Of a DNA stretch of 64,000 bases, positions 44,462-53,710 are shown one piece after another. Position 1 is the stretch's first letter; the number at the start of each line of letters is the position of its first letter. The stretch is from Aquirufa aurantiipilula. GTDB lineage: Bacteria; Bacteroidota; Bacteroidia; Cytophagales; Spirosomataceae. The notes below the pieces were generated by a model. The model was not told the DNA's origin and made no database searches. It saw only the letters and a list, made by a program, of their open reading frames with translations. Position numbers and translations under genes: made by a program. The stretch is taken from the NCBI RefSeq assembly GCF_019923745.1, contig NZ_JAANOG010000001.1:186001-250000 (forward strand). Direction: 5' to 3'.

Positions 44462-45535
44462 ATGGCGAAGAAGCATATTTTAATCGTTCCTGGTGATGGA
44501 ATTGGACAAGAAGTTACCGCAGTAGGTAAAAAAGTATTAGACAAAATTGCAGCAAGATTCAATCATGAGTTTACTTATGATGAGGCTTTAATTGGTCACG
44601 TAGCCATCGAGGCTACCGGAGATCCACTTCCTGCTGAATCTTTGGAGAAAATGAAAAATTCGGATGCTGTATTGTTTGGTGCAGTAGGTCATCCAAAATA
44701 TGACAACGATCCATCTGCCAAAGTTCGCCCTGAGCAAGGCTTGTTAAAAATGCGTAAAGAATTAGGTTTATATGCCAATTTACGCCCTATTAAATTGTTT
44801 GATGAGCTATTGGGAGCATCAAGTATTAAGCCTGAGATTTTGAAAGGTGCTGATATTTTGTTCTTCCGTGAATTAACTGGCGATATTTATTTTGGTGAAA
44901 AAGGGCGTAAAAACAATGGAGATACAGCCTATGATGTAGCTGAGTATAGTCGTTATGAAGTGCAGCGTATAGGTCGTAAAGCCTTTGATGCTGCTAGAAC
45001 TCGTCGTAAAAAATTAGTTTCTGTAGACAAAGCCAATGTGTTAGAGTCTTCCCGTTTGTGGAGAGAAGAAATTCAAAAGTTAGCTTTAGAATATCCAGAT
45101 GTAGAAGTTGAATACCAATTTGTGGATGCTACAGCCATGATATTAATTAAAGAGCCAACTCGTTTCGATGTAGTAGTTACGGCTAATTTATTTGGAGATA
45201 TTTTAACAGATGAAGCTTCTCAAATTGCAGGTTCAATGGGTATGCTTGCATCAGCTTCAATCGGAGATGGAACAGGTGTTTATGAGCCAATTCACGGTTC
45301 TGCTCATGATATTACGGGTAAAGGTTTAGCAAATCCTATGGCTTCTGTATTGTCAGCAGCCTTATTATTGGATATCTCTTTTGGTTTGAAAGAAGAATCT
45401 GAAGCGATTATTTCAGCTATTGACCAGGTATTGAAGAAAGGTTTCCGTACACGTGATATTGCAGATAAAACAACGGACCCATCCATGATTTTAGGTACTG
45501 ATGCCATTGGGGAAGAAATTTTAAAATTGCTTTAA
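44462..45535 (+). CDS. leuB: 3-isopropylmalate dehydrogenase
   Basis: A 357-residue NAD-dependent decarboxylating dehydrogenase, the third step of leucine synthesis. Motifs: VPGDGIGQEVTA at the start, RPEQGLLKMRKELGLYANLRP, the ELTGDIYFGEKGR loop, VDKANVLESSRLWREE, and the metal/NAD region NLFGDILTDEASQIAGSMGM with EPIHGSAHDI. Length is normal. It closes the operon and is followed by a strong terminator. Confidence 0.97.
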   Translation: MAKKHILIVPGDGIGQEVTAVGKKVLDKIAARFNHEFTYDEALIGHVAIEATGDPLPAESLEKMKNSDAVLFGAVGHPKYDNDPSAKVRPEQGLLKMRKELGLYANLRPIKLFDELLGASSIKPEILKGADILFFRELTGDIYFGEKGRKNNGDTAYDVAEYSRYEVQRIGRKAFDAARTRRKKLVSVDKANVLESSRLWREEIQKLALEYPDVEVEYQFVDATAMILIKEPTRFDVVVTANLFGDILTDEASQIAGSMGMLASASIGDGTGVYEPIHGSAHDITGKGLANPMASVLSAALLLDISFGLKEESEAIISAIDQVLKKGFRTRDIADKTTDPSMILGTDAIGEEILKLL

Positions 45536-45558
45536 TTGCCACAATATTTAATAAATTT

Positions 45559-45585
45559 AGGTCCCAATTATTGGGACCTTTTTTT
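45559..45585 (+). terminator. Terminator of the leucine operon
   Basis: A 9-bp perfect stem (45559-45567 with 45571-45579), 3-nt loop, and seven T. A spurious TTG start at 45571 for the next gene lies inside it. Confidence 0.93.
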
Positions 45586-46083
45586 ATGCATATTCATGAA
45601 GTACTTGTGGTTTTAGGCTCCCCAAATTCACCTGATGGTCAATTAGGTCCTATTGCTTTAGATCGAGTCAATTATTGTTGGGAGCTGTTTCAAAAACAAG
45701 CTAGGCTTATTTTGTGTACCGGTGGATTTGGTGCTCATTTTAATACAAGCCCATGGTCACATGCTTCTTTATTGAAAAATGAATTAGTTGCCAAAGGCGT
45801 ATCTGAACATGCTTTTTTACCTTTAGCATTATCGGCTAACACCGTAGATGATGCAGTAAAATCTAAAGCTGTATTAATGGATTATCCCGTAGAATCTCTT
45901 GTAATTATTACTTCAGCATATCATATTCCCCGGGTTGAATTGGTCTTCGATGAAATATTGTCCAATTTTTCAAAACAATATATGGGGATTGAGCATTTAG
46001 TTGAAACACCAGAAATAATGGCTTTAAGAGCTCATGAATTAAAAGCAATTGAAGAAATAAAATTGAATGGATTATATTATTAA
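45586..46083 (+). CDS. YdcF/DUF218 family protein
   Basis: A 165-residue DUF218 protein without an obvious membrane helix. The family pattern is present: VVLGSPNSPDGQLGPIALDRV, then LILCTGGFGAHF, and VIITSAYHIPRVELVFDEI near the C-terminus. The fold is Rossmann-like, and relatives act on envelope or vitamin B12-type substrates, but the role here is unknown. The ATG at 45586 is the first outside the leuB terminator. The peptidase gene begins 10 bp after the stop. Confidence 0.8.
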   Translation: MHIHEVLVVLGSPNSPDGQLGPIALDRVNYCWELFQKQARLILCTGGFGAHFNTSPWSHASLLKNELVAKGVSEHAFLPLALSANTVDDAVKSKAVLMDYPVESLVIITSAYHIPRVELVFDEILSNFSKQYMGIEHLVETPEIMALRAHELKAIEEIKLNGLYY

Positions 46084-46093
46084 ATCAACAAAC

Positions 46094-48235
46094 ATGAAAC
46101 ATTTATTAACAATCGTTGTGGTCATTTTGGTCTGTTTTTCAGCCAGTTCCCAAACTAAGAAAATTGAATTAACTGATTTACTTAAAATTAAAACAGTTTC
46201 ACAACCCCAATTTTCTCCTGATGGTAAAAAGTATATTTATTTACTCAAGTCGATCGTGGAAGACCCGGATAGAAAGGGAGAATTTGCCTATCAAAATCAT
46301 TTGTATTTGGGAGATTTGGCATCGAAAGAATCTAGAGCTTTAACCTCAGGTAAAATGTCTGTTTCTTCTGCCTCCTGGAGTCCCAATGGTCAATTTATAA
46401 GTTTTGTCAGATTAGTAGGTGATAAACCTCAGTTATTTCTTTTACCTATTTCTGGAGGAGAAGCATATCCAATCACAACCATTTCATATGGTGTAGGGGC
46501 CCCAGAATGGTCAAAGGATGGTTCAAGTTTATATTTCAGCTCGGAATTATCTGTTAAAGATTTTTTGGTAGATACGGTTTACAATAAATCGGCATTGCAA
46601 CCTTCATGGACACAGGAAAAGCCTGCTTATGATTGGTCCATTTTTCAAAAGAAAATGAAAGCTAATCCCGATGGGAATATTGAAGAAATCAGAGCTTATC
46701 TTTTTCAAAACGAAAAAGATAAAAAAGCTAAAGTGATTAATCAATTGGATTTTCAGGAAGAAAGTACCGTATCGGGCGAATTAACGGTTACTGCATTTTT
46801 CAAAACTTCTATTTTAGGAAATTCTAAACCTGAATTACTGGTCAATCCATTTAGACGAGTTGATGAAATGAAAGAGCTGAAAAGCGGACAAACTTTTGTT
46901 GTGTGTATTCCTGCAGATACCCTTCGTCATCCTGATAAAGTATTGGATAATACAATAGCAATTTATGATGCGACAACAAAGTCTTTCCAAACATTAGTTG
47001 AAAAGCCAGGATATCGATATTCCAATATATCTGTTTCTCCTAATGGGAAGTATTTGGCTTTCTTTGAGTTAAAAGTAGGAGGAATACCTAGTCCAGTAGC
47101 TAAAATTATAGCCTTAAGTCCAGGTGCTTATTATCAAAAAATCATTCCATTGGATCGGATTTTAACGCAATGGTCTTGGTCAAAAGATGAATCAACATTG
47201 TATTTTACTGCTCAAGATCACGGTGGTGTACCTCTGTATGAGTATGACATAGCCAAAGGGAAATTAACTGCTTTAAGTTCAATTGAAGAAGGTGTATTAG
47301 GTTTTGATCAGATGGATGGTCAGTTTATTTATGCAAAGACAAAAATTACAAATCCATCTGAATTGTATTTTTCTAGCAAATCCAATCCAGTTGATATGGC
47401 ATTAACTCAGTTTAATACAGTCTGGCTGAAAGATAAAGTATTAAGTTTAGCTAGTAAAAAGACATTTAAAAATAATAAAGGTTTACTGGTAGATTATTGG
47501 GTAATGAAACCAGTTAATTTCCAGTCAGATAAAAAATATCCATTATTAGTAGAAATACATGGAGGACCTACAGCCATGTGGGGTACAGGAGAAGCAAGTA
47601 TGTGGCATGAATTTCAGTATTTTGCTGCCAAGGGTTACGGTATAGTGTATTCCAATCCGAGAGGTAGTGGTGGGTATGGAACGGAATTTATGGGAGCTAA
47701 TGTGAAAGATTGGGGACAAGGCCCCATGTCTGATGTGATGAAAGCTTTAGATTTAGGAATATCTGAAGGTTGGGCAGATACAACCAAATTAGTTGTAACA
47801 GGAGGATCCTATGCAGGATACTTAGTTACTTATATGATAGGACATACCAATCGATTTAAAGTGGCTTGTTCTCAACGTGGTGTATATGAATTATCTACGT
47901 TTTTTGGTGAGGGAAATGCTTGGAGATTAGTTCCAAATTATTTTGGTGGTTATCCTTGGGAAAAACAAGCTAGGAGTATTTTGGACAAAGAATCTCCTTT
48001 AAGTTATGTCCTGAACATTAGAACCCCTCTGATTATATTTCATGGCGAACAGGACCTTAGAACAGGTGTAATTCAATCGGAAATGTTATACAAGAGTTTG
48101 AAAGTTTTGGGACGTGATGTTGAGTATGTTCGTCACCCAGGAGCTACACATGAAATCACTCGATCAGGTAATAACCGTCAGCGGCTTGATCAAATGCTAA
48201 GAACATATGAGTTTTTTGAGCGGTATCTGAGATAA
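46094..48235 (+). CDS. Secreted S9-family serine peptidase (dipeptidyl/acylaminoacyl peptidase type)
   Basis: A 713-residue exported peptidase. It has a signal peptide (LLTIVVVILVCFSASSQ, about residues 4-20), an N-terminal WD40-like beta-propeller (to about residue 450), and a C-terminal alpha/beta hydrolase. The triad is visible: Ser in GGSYAGYLVTY, Asp in HGEQDLRTGV, and His in HPGATHEITRSG. The oxyanion region is HGGPTAMWG. It should trim oligopeptides in the periplasm or outside. The ATG at 46094 starts the signal peptide; an upstream ATG at 46067 overlaps the DUF218 gene. The repeat-rich gap 48236-48348 follows. Confidence 0.92.
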   Translation: MKHLLTIVVVILVCFSASSQTKKIELTDLLKIKTVSQPQFSPDGKKYIYLLKSIVEDPDRKGEFAYQNHLYLGDLASKESRALTSGKMSVSSASWSPNGQFISFVRLVGDKPQLFLLPISGGEAYPITTISYGVGAPEWSKDGSSLYFSSELSVKDFLVDTVYNKSALQPSWTQEKPAYDWSIFQKKMKANPDGNIEEIRAYLFQNEKDKKAKVINQLDFQEESTVSGELTVTAFFKTSILGNSKPELLVNPFRRVDEMKELKSGQTFVVCIPADTLRHPDKVLDNTIAIYDATTKSFQTLVEKPGYRYSNISVSPNGKYLAFFELKVGGIPSPVAKIIALSPGAYYQKIIPLDRILTQWSWSKDESTLYFTAQDHGGVPLYEYDIAKGKLTALSSIEEGVLGFDQMDGQFIYAKTKITNPSELYFSSKSNPVDMALTQFNTVWLKDKVLSLASKKTFKNNKGLLVDYWVMKPVNFQSDKKYPLLVEIHGGPTAMWGTGEASMWHEFQYFAAKGYGIVYSNPRGSGGYGTEFMGANVKDWGQGPMSDVMKALDLGISEGWADTTKLVVTGGSYAGYLVTYMIGHTNRFKVACSQRGVYELSTFFGEGNAWRLVPNYFGGYPWEKQARSILDKESPLSYVLNIRTPLIIFHGEQDLRTGVIQSEMLYKSLKVLGRDVEYVRHPGATHEITRSGNNRQRLDQMLRTYEFFERYLR

Positions 48236-48236
48236 G

Positions 48237-48348
48237 TTACTAGTTATTAGGGATTAGTTTTAAGTGATTAGTTTTTAGGGATTAGTTACTAGGGAATGGA
48301 TGTTAATTTTTATAATTACCCATTTTAATATCTAACCCCTAATAACTA
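48237..48348. repeat. TTAG-rich degenerate repeat with flanking 17-bp inverted repeats
   Basis: Between two convergent peptidase genes lie several copies of a TAGTTATTAGGGATTAG-like unit (48241-48257, then GATTAGTTTTTAGGGATTAG at about 48266-48286). A near-perfect inverted copy lies at 48332-48348 (16 of 17 positions), which also supplies the stop codon of the downstream gene. Transcripts from both sides could fold here, so it may act as a terminator. It may also belong to an interspersed repeat family. Confidence 0.65.
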
Positions 48349-49425
48349 ATTAAAGTATCTAAAATCTTCATTTCCCTTCACCTTCAATAAGCAAGCGTAA
48401 ATTAAATCTATTACTGCTTCCATGTCGGATTTGGCAATCATTTCTACTGTTGTATGCATGTATTTCAACGGTAAAGAAATTAATGCAGAGGCAACACCTT
48501 CTGTTGCATAAGCAAATGAGTCTGTATCTGTACCCGTGGATCTAGAAACGGCTTGTCTTTGGAAATCAATCTTATTTTCGTTGGCAACATCAATAATGAA
48601 ATCTCTGACATTATTTTGAACCGCTGGTCCATAACAAATCACAGGGCCTTTACCGCAAGCCATATCTCCTTGTGTTTTCTTATTGTACATCGGAGATTGT
48701 GTATCATGGGTAACATCGGTAATGATAGCTAAATCTGGTTTTAAACGTTTGACAATCATTTCAGCACCACGTAAGCCAATTTCTTCTTGAACAGCATTTA
48801 CTACGTACAAAGTAAATGGCAATTCGATTTTATTATCTTTCAATCGTTTAGCCACTTGTGCTATCATATATCCACCAATGCGGTTATCCAAAGCACGACC
48901 TACTAAATATTTTTCATTCAATTCCATAAGTCCATCCTCGAAAGTGACTACAGTACCTACATGGATGCCCATTTCTTCTACTTCTTTCTTATTGGATGCA
49001 CCACAATCAATGAATATATCACTCACTGTTGGAGCTTTATCTTTCGTTGTATCGCGTACGTGTATGGCTGGCCAACCAAAAATCCCTTTGATTACTTTGT
49101 CTTTGGTATGAATGTTGGCTCTCATAGAAGGTGCTATTAAAGCATCTGAGCCACCATTTCTGCGTAAAAATAAATATCCATTCTCGTCGATGTAATTCAC
49201 AAACCATGAAATTTCATCGGCATGAGCCTCAATGACCACAGAATACGGTTTCCCAGGATTGATGACAGCTACGGCAGTTCCGTATATATCTATGATTTTT
49301 TCATCTAAGTAAGGTTTTAAATAATCCAACCAAATTTTTTGTCCCGACATTTCGAAACCAGTAGGGGATGCATTATTTAAATATTCGTACAGAAAGTCAT
49401 TCGATTTTTGAGACATAATTGACAT
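48346..49425 (-). CDS. M42-family aminopeptidase
   Basis: A 359-residue zinc aminopeptidase of the M42 (TET/glutamyl aminopeptidase) family. Metal and catalytic residues are visible: EAHADEISWFVNYID, the Asp in VGRALDNRIGGYM, VQEEIGLRGAEM (catalytic Glu-Glu), DVTHDT, and the C-terminal LKYMHTTVEMI histidine. It degrades peptides in the cytoplasm, often as a large oligomer. The stop codon is contributed by the inverted repeat. ATGs at 49425 and 49416 are both possible starts. Confidence 0.92.
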   Translation of the reverse strand: MSIMSQKSNDFLYEYLNNASPTGFEMSGQKIWLDYLKPYLDEKIIDIYGTAVAVINPGKPYSVVIEAHADEISWFVNYIDENGYLFLRRNGGSDALIAPSMRANIHTKDKVIKGIFGWPAIHVRDTTKDKAPTVSDIFIDCGASNKKEVEEMGIHVGTVVTFEDGLMELNEKYLVGRALDNRIGGYMIAQVAKRLKDNKIELPFTLYVVNAVQEEIGLRGAEMIVKRLKPDLAIITDVTHDTQSPMYNKKTQGDMACGKGPVICYGPAVQNNVRDFIIDVANENKIDFQRQAVSRSTGTDTDSFAYATEGVASALISLPLKYMHTTVEMIAKSDMEAVIDLIYACLLKVKGNEDFRYFN

Positions 49426-49495
49426 ATTTTTTGAAGATGCAATTTACTAAGGCTAATTTATATTTGAATTTTATCGAAAAAATAAATTTAAGAGT

Positions 49496-49525
49496 TTTGG
49501 AGAGCCATTTTAAAGCTTAAATTTG
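49496..49525 (+). promoter_or_regulatory. Promoter of pfkA
   Basis: TTTG (49496-49499), 18-bp spacer and a perfect -7 box TAAATTTG (49518-49525). The start near 49531 gives a leader of about 60 nt. Confidence 0.55.
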
Positions 49526-49592
49526 TAGTTAATAGTGAAAATTTATCCGGCTAAGGATTGTTTTTATCATTTTATTAGTAAAACAACATTTG

Positions 49593-50567
49593 ATGAAGAA
49601 AATAGCAGTTTATACATCAGGAGGAGATGCCCCAGGAATGAATTCTTGTATTCGTGCCATTGTACGAGGAGCCGCTTATCATGGAGTAGAGGTTTATGGA
49701 ATTGTGAGGGGATATAATGGTATGATTAATGGAGATATTATTCCATTAAATTCACAGTCGGTTAGTAATATTATTCAAAGAGGAGGAACCATCCTTAAAT
49801 CAGCACGTTCTAAAGAGTTTTTAACTACAGAAGGTCGTAAAAAAGCTTATGATCAATTGCAGGCTAAAGGTATAGAAGGTTTAGTGGCTATTGGAGGAAA
49901 TGGTACGTTTACTGGGGCTGAAATTTTTTATAATGAATTTAAAATACCTTGTGTAGGTGCTCCTGGTACAATTGATAACGATTTATACGGAACAGACTAT
50001 ACTATTGGGTATGATACGGCTGTCAACACAGCATTAGATGCTATCGATAAAATTAGAGATACAGCTGATTCCCATGATCGTGTATTTTTTATCGAAGTAA
50101 TGGGCCGTGACTCTGGTTATATTGCCATTCAATGCGCAATTGCTGGGGGGGCAGAGGCTGTAATGATTCCTGAAAACCTTACTCCAGTTAGCGAAGTAAT
50201 GGAAACATTACAAAAAGGATTTTCAAAAGCTAAATCATCGTCTATTGTGATTGTAGCAGAAGGAGATGAAGAAGGAAATGCACAAAAAGTAGCTCAAAAG
50301 ATTAAAGATCAAATGAAAATTGAGTTAGATATTCGTGTGACTACTTTAGGTCATATTCAGCGTGGTGGTGTTCCTACAGCAGCTGACCGGATATTAGCTA
50401 GCAGATTAGGTCTTGGAGCTTTGGAAGGACTTTTACGTGGTGAAAAGAATGTCATGGCTGGTGTGGTAAATAACCAATTGGTATATACTCCATTCCATGA
50501 TACTATTACTAAAAAGAAACCAGTTTCAGAAGATTTGATACGTATGGTAGAAATCTTATCTACCTAA
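49593..50567 (+). CDS. pfkA: ATP-dependent 6-phosphofructokinase
   Basis: A 324-residue PfkA that phosphorylates fructose 6-phosphate in glycolysis. The ATP loop YTSGGDAPGMNSCIRA, the catalytic GAPGTIDNDLYGTDYTIG (Asp of TIDND), EVMGRDSGYIA and the sugar-phosphate-binding TTLGHIQRGGVPTAADR are all present. ATG at 49593 is preferred over the TTG one codon earlier. Its end overlaps the convergent DUF218 gene by 4 bp. Confidence 0.96.
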   Translation: MKKIAVYTSGGDAPGMNSCIRAIVRGAAYHGVEVYGIVRGYNGMINGDIIPLNSQSVSNIIQRGGTILKSARSKEFLTTEGRKKAYDQLQAKGIEGLVAIGGNGTFTGAEIFYNEFKIPCVGAPGTIDNDLYGTDYTIGYDTAVNTALDAIDKIRDTADSHDRVFFIEVMGRDSGYIAIQCAIAGGAEAVMIPENLTPVSEVMETLQKGFSKAKSSSIVIVAEGDEEGNAQKVAQKIKDQMKIELDIRVTTLGHIQRGGVPTAADRILASRLGLGALEGLLRGEKNVMAGVVNNQLVYTPFHDTITKKKPVSEDLIRMVEILST

Positions 50568-51340
50568 ATATATCCTTGCAATTTGTAAACGACTATACCT
50601 ACAAATTCTCGTGTTAAATGGAAGAAATTCTCCAAGCTTTTTTCGCTTGGTTTAAAGTTGGAAAGGATACCCGGTTGGGTATCCTTTTTTAATATATCAG
50701 CAGAATAGGGTCGCACATTAAATCCTTGCTTTTCAAAGCACATGACAGCCCGTCTAAGATGTAAAGCAGAGGTAATTACAACAACTGTATCTTTTTTGAT
50801 GTAATTTTTTAGCATTTGACTAGAATATAAGGCATTTTCATAGGTATTTCTTGCCTTATTTTCCACGAATATATCTCTTGATGGTACGCCCATTTTAATG
50901 AGAAGTTTACGAACATTAAGGGATTCTTGGGTGTTGTCTACGATTAAATTGGGAATGCTTGTTTCTCCACCTGAAACGAGTATTTTCTTGATAGCTCCCT
51001 GTTGGTATAAATGAAATGTTTGTAACATTCTATCTGATACCGAACCAAACGAAATTCGATTGGGATGTCCATCTGCATATTTTACCATACCACCTGTTAA
51101 GACTATTCCCCAAGTGTACGTTTTATTTGTAGGAATATCGGGAGCATCCACTTCCCAATTTTTTATAAAGAAGTTGCAAATGAACCCATTAGTAAGAATT
51201 AGCACTAAAATCAATGATGTTAAAACGGCTCTTCTTATATGTTGTGTTTTTTTCAAACGTAAGGCAATCACCAAAGGAATAATTATCCAAACTGTTGGTG
51301 AAAGTATGATGTCAAATATTTTAGATAGTATGAAAAACAT
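50564..51340 (-). CDS. Membrane-anchored YdcF/DUF218 protein
   Basis: A 258-residue protein with two N-terminal helices (SKIFDIILSPTVWIIIPLVIAL and AVLTSLILVLILTNGFICNF) and a DUF218 domain from about residue 80: GIVLTGGMVKYADGHPNRI, KILVSGGETSIPN, ENKARNTYENALYSSQML, and VVITSALHLRRAVMCFEKQG. This is the SanA/YdcF-like membrane form associated with envelope integrity in other bacteria. It is the second DUF218 protein in 6 kb but differs in architecture from the soluble one at 45586. Function is inferred only at family level. Confidence 0.85.
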   Translation of the reverse strand: MFFILSKIFDIILSPTVWIIIPLVIALRLKKTQHIRRAVLTSLILVLILTNGFICNFFIKNWEVDAPDIPTNKTYTWGIVLTGGMVKYADGHPNRISFGSVSDRMLQTFHLYQQGAIKKILVSGGETSIPNLIVDNTQESLNVRKLLIKMGVPSRDIFVENKARNTYENALYSSQMLKNYIKKDTVVVITSALHLRRAVMCFEKQGFNVRPYSADILKKDTQPGILSNFKPSEKSLENFFHLTREFVGIVVYKLQGYI

Positions 51341-51381
51341 TGTAATTTTAGATTCGTTAGTCTGTAAATTTAATTAAATAT

Positions 51382-52833
51382 ATGAAAGTATTTTTTCTAG
51401 CCACTAGCCTTATACTCTGTGGATTTGCATCAATCGCCCAAGTAAAAAAAACAAACAATTCCACCTCATCTAGTATTGGCTTCTCAATTAAAGGAAAGAT
51501 TAATGGAATAGGTAATTCAGAGCTGTATTTAGCCCATTATTTTGGTTCAACACAACAAGTAATTAAAGACACCGCCCAAGCAGATGCTCAAGGGAATTTT
51601 GTATTTCAAGGAAAAGATGAATTACCTAAAGGTCTTTATTTAATTAGTTTTTCAAAAAATAGATACCTCGATGTCATCATAGGAAATACCAACTTTTCAT
51701 TTGAAACAGATACGCTTGATCCAATCAATCACATGAAGTTCCAAAATTCTGCCGAAAACGAGGCATTTTTTGGCTTTCAAAGAGAAATGGGGAAAAGGTA
51801 TGTGGAACTAAGGAAATTGGAAATGGAAAAAAAAGATCAAGTTCAAATTGCATCCATTCGTAAGGAAATCATTCAATACCAACAATCTTGGTTTGAAAAA
51901 AATAAGCTCCTCTTTGTATCTAAATTAGTTAGAGCCACTTTTGAACCAGAAATACCTCCTTTTAAAAAGAAAGTAAGTACTCCAAAAGATAGTACGGAAT
52001 TTTATCAATATCAGTTTAGTTATTACAAAAAGCATTTCTTTGATAATCTTGATTTGAACGATGAGCGTTTTATTCGTACACCATTTTTACAAAAAAAATT
52101 AGAAAAGTATTTTGAAGATTTGGTTGTACAACAGCCCGATTCCATCATTAAAGATACAGATCTATTAATGTCAAAAATTAAAAATAAAGAGGTAAGACGT
52201 TATGTTATTTACAAGATTGCGAGTACCTATGAAACTTCCAATATTGTTGGTACAGATGCTGCATTCGCCCATATGGGTGAAAAATACTATGTAGGAGAAG
52301 CTTCTTTATGGGATACCACTACTGTTCGTCAAATGAGAGACCGAATTAAAGTGTTAAAACCTTTATTGATTGGAAAGCGAATTCCAGAACTACTATTAAC
52401 AGACCCTTCCGGTAAAAGACTGACCACAGCCTCAATACCTGGTGAGTATACCTTGGTATATTTTTACGATCCAGAATGTAGCCACTGTAAAGAAGAAACC
52501 CCTAAATTAATGGCTCAGGCTAATTATTTTAAATCTAAGAAAATCTCCGTTTTAGCCACTTCAATTGCAAGAAATAAGAAACAATGGACCGATTTTATCA
52601 AAGAATATAAAATGGAATCCATTTACAATGGCATTGATATTCATCCAAGTGCTAAATCAGGTAAGGAAGAATACTACACTGATTTTTTACGCACATTTGA
52701 TATTTATTCTACACCCATTATTTATATCCTAGATAAAAACAAACGAATTATAGGTAAGAAAATCCCAACAGATAAGATCCAAGATTTTATCTCATTTTAT
52801 GAAAACCGTCAGAAGGAACTGGGAATTAAATAA
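51382..52833 (+). CDS. Exported thioredoxin-like protein with DUF4369 and DUF5106-like regions
   Basis: A 483-residue exported protein. A signal peptide (FLATSLILCGFASIAQ, residues 4-19) precedes a beta-rich DUF4369-type domain (SIGFSIKGKINGIGNSELYL...), a helical middle of DUF5106 type (about 120-320), and a C-terminal TlpA/AhpC-like thioredoxin domain with active site DPECSHCKEETPKL (CxxC). The cis-proline region is TFDIYSTPIIYILD. It should act in the periplasm as a reductase or sensor of disulfides; its partner is unknown. It is convergent with the DUF58 gene (8-bp overlap). Confidence 0.85.
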   Translation: MKVFFLATSLILCGFASIAQVKKTNNSTSSSIGFSIKGKINGIGNSELYLAHYFGSTQQVIKDTAQADAQGNFVFQGKDELPKGLYLISFSKNRYLDVIIGNTNFSFETDTLDPINHMKFQNSAENEAFFGFQREMGKRYVELRKLEMEKKDQVQIASIRKEIIQYQQSWFEKNKLLFVSKLVRATFEPEIPPFKKKVSTPKDSTEFYQYQFSYYKKHFFDNLDLNDERFIRTPFLQKKLEKYFEDLVVQQPDSIIKDTDLLMSKIKNKEVRRYVIYKIASTYETSNIVGTDAAFAHMGEKYYVGEASLWDTTTVRQMRDRIKVLKPLLIGKRIPELLLTDPSGKRLTTASIPGEYTLVYFYDPECSHCKEETPKLMAQANYFKSKKISVLATSIARNKKQWTDFIKEYKMESIYNGIDIHPSAKSGKEEYYTDFLRTFDIYSTPIIYILDKNKRIIGKKIPTDKIQDFISFYENRQKELGIK

Positions 52834-53710
52834 TTTGTCGAATCAGTTCAAACAGACTTTCATTGACGCAAAGTGAATGATAATGGTATCCTTTACTGAG
52901 CAAGGGATTAATTCGTTGATCAATAAATACGCTTTGTTGTTTGACTTGTAATTGATTCCATTCTTCCATAGGTAAAGAAAGTACTTGGTTCGTTTCAATG
53001 TCTTTGTACTGTAAAATACTACCTATTTTTGATTCCTGGCGTTTTTCACTCTTATCCCAAACATGCAGAATTTTGATGCTATTTTTATTGGCTTTTATTT
53101 CTGAAAGACTTCTTAAAAATAGAGCATAGTCTTGATCATTAAATAATAGGTCAGTTAAAATGAAGACAATTTTTCTTTGACCGATAGCACTGACTTTATG
53201 GGATAATATGGTAGGAAGCTGGCTAATTTCCTCCAACGATTCACGTTGTAATAATCCCTCTAATTGCTGGTAAATATCGTGTAAATGCCCTTTGGTGTTG
53301 GATAAAGGACTTTCCCAAAGTAATTCATTGGAGATGCCAAGTGTGCCAAATTTGTCTCTTTGCTTTTGTAAAATCTTACATAAAACGGCAATGATTTGTA
53401 TCGATTTATTGATTTTTTCTAGAGTTTCTCTGGGAAAAAACATGGAAGAAGACAAGTCAATAAAAAAATAGGCACTGATGTTCGATTCATCATGAAAGTG
53501 CTTGGTGAATAATTTATCGGTTCTTCCGTATAACTTCCAATCGACTTGCTTTAGATTGTCGCCCGTTTGGTAAGCTTTATATTCTTTAAATTCAGATGAA
53601 TATCCATGAAAAGCACTACGGTGTTTCCCATGGTATAGTTCTTGGCTAATTTCTTCAGCGATTATCGCCAGGGATTTACTTACTTGTTCTTCTGCTACTT
53701 TTTTGAGCAT
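52826..53710 (-). CDS. DUF58 domain protein (vWA-like)
   Basis: A 294-residue DUF58 protein: the family motif GYSSEFKEYKAYQTGDNLKQ followed by VDWKLYGRTDKLFTKHFHDE, then a vWA-like fold with the MIDAS-type FIDLSSSMFF and IVFILTDLLFNDQD. DUF58 proteins usually work with a MoxR AAA ATPase, and often with batABCD genes in this phylum; none is adjacent here. It overlaps the end of rlpA by 35 bp, out of frame, so the pair is probably cotranscribed. Confidence 0.88.
   Translation of the reverse strand: MLKKVAEEQVSKSLAIIAEEISQELYHGKHRSAFHGYSSEFKEYKAYQTGDNLKQVDWKLYGRTDKLFTKHFHDESNISAYFFIDLSSSMFFPRETLEKINKSIQIIAVLCKILQKQRDKFGTLGISNELLWESPLSNTKGHLHDIYQQLEGLLQRESLEEISQLPTILSHKVSAIGQRKIVFILTDLLFNDQDYALFLRSLSEIKANKNSIKILHVWDKSEKRQESKIGSILQYKDIETNQVLSLPMEEWNQLQVKQQSVFIDQRINPLLSKGYHYHSLCVNESLFELIRQII

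Noticed and set aside
45571-45585. TTG start extending the DUF218 protein
   Set aside because: It lies in the leucine-operon terminator stem and T tract.
48237-48348. Possible CRISPR array or telomere-like TTAGGG array
   Set aside because: Units are irregular, few and without unique spacers; a chromosome end is excluded by genes on both sides.
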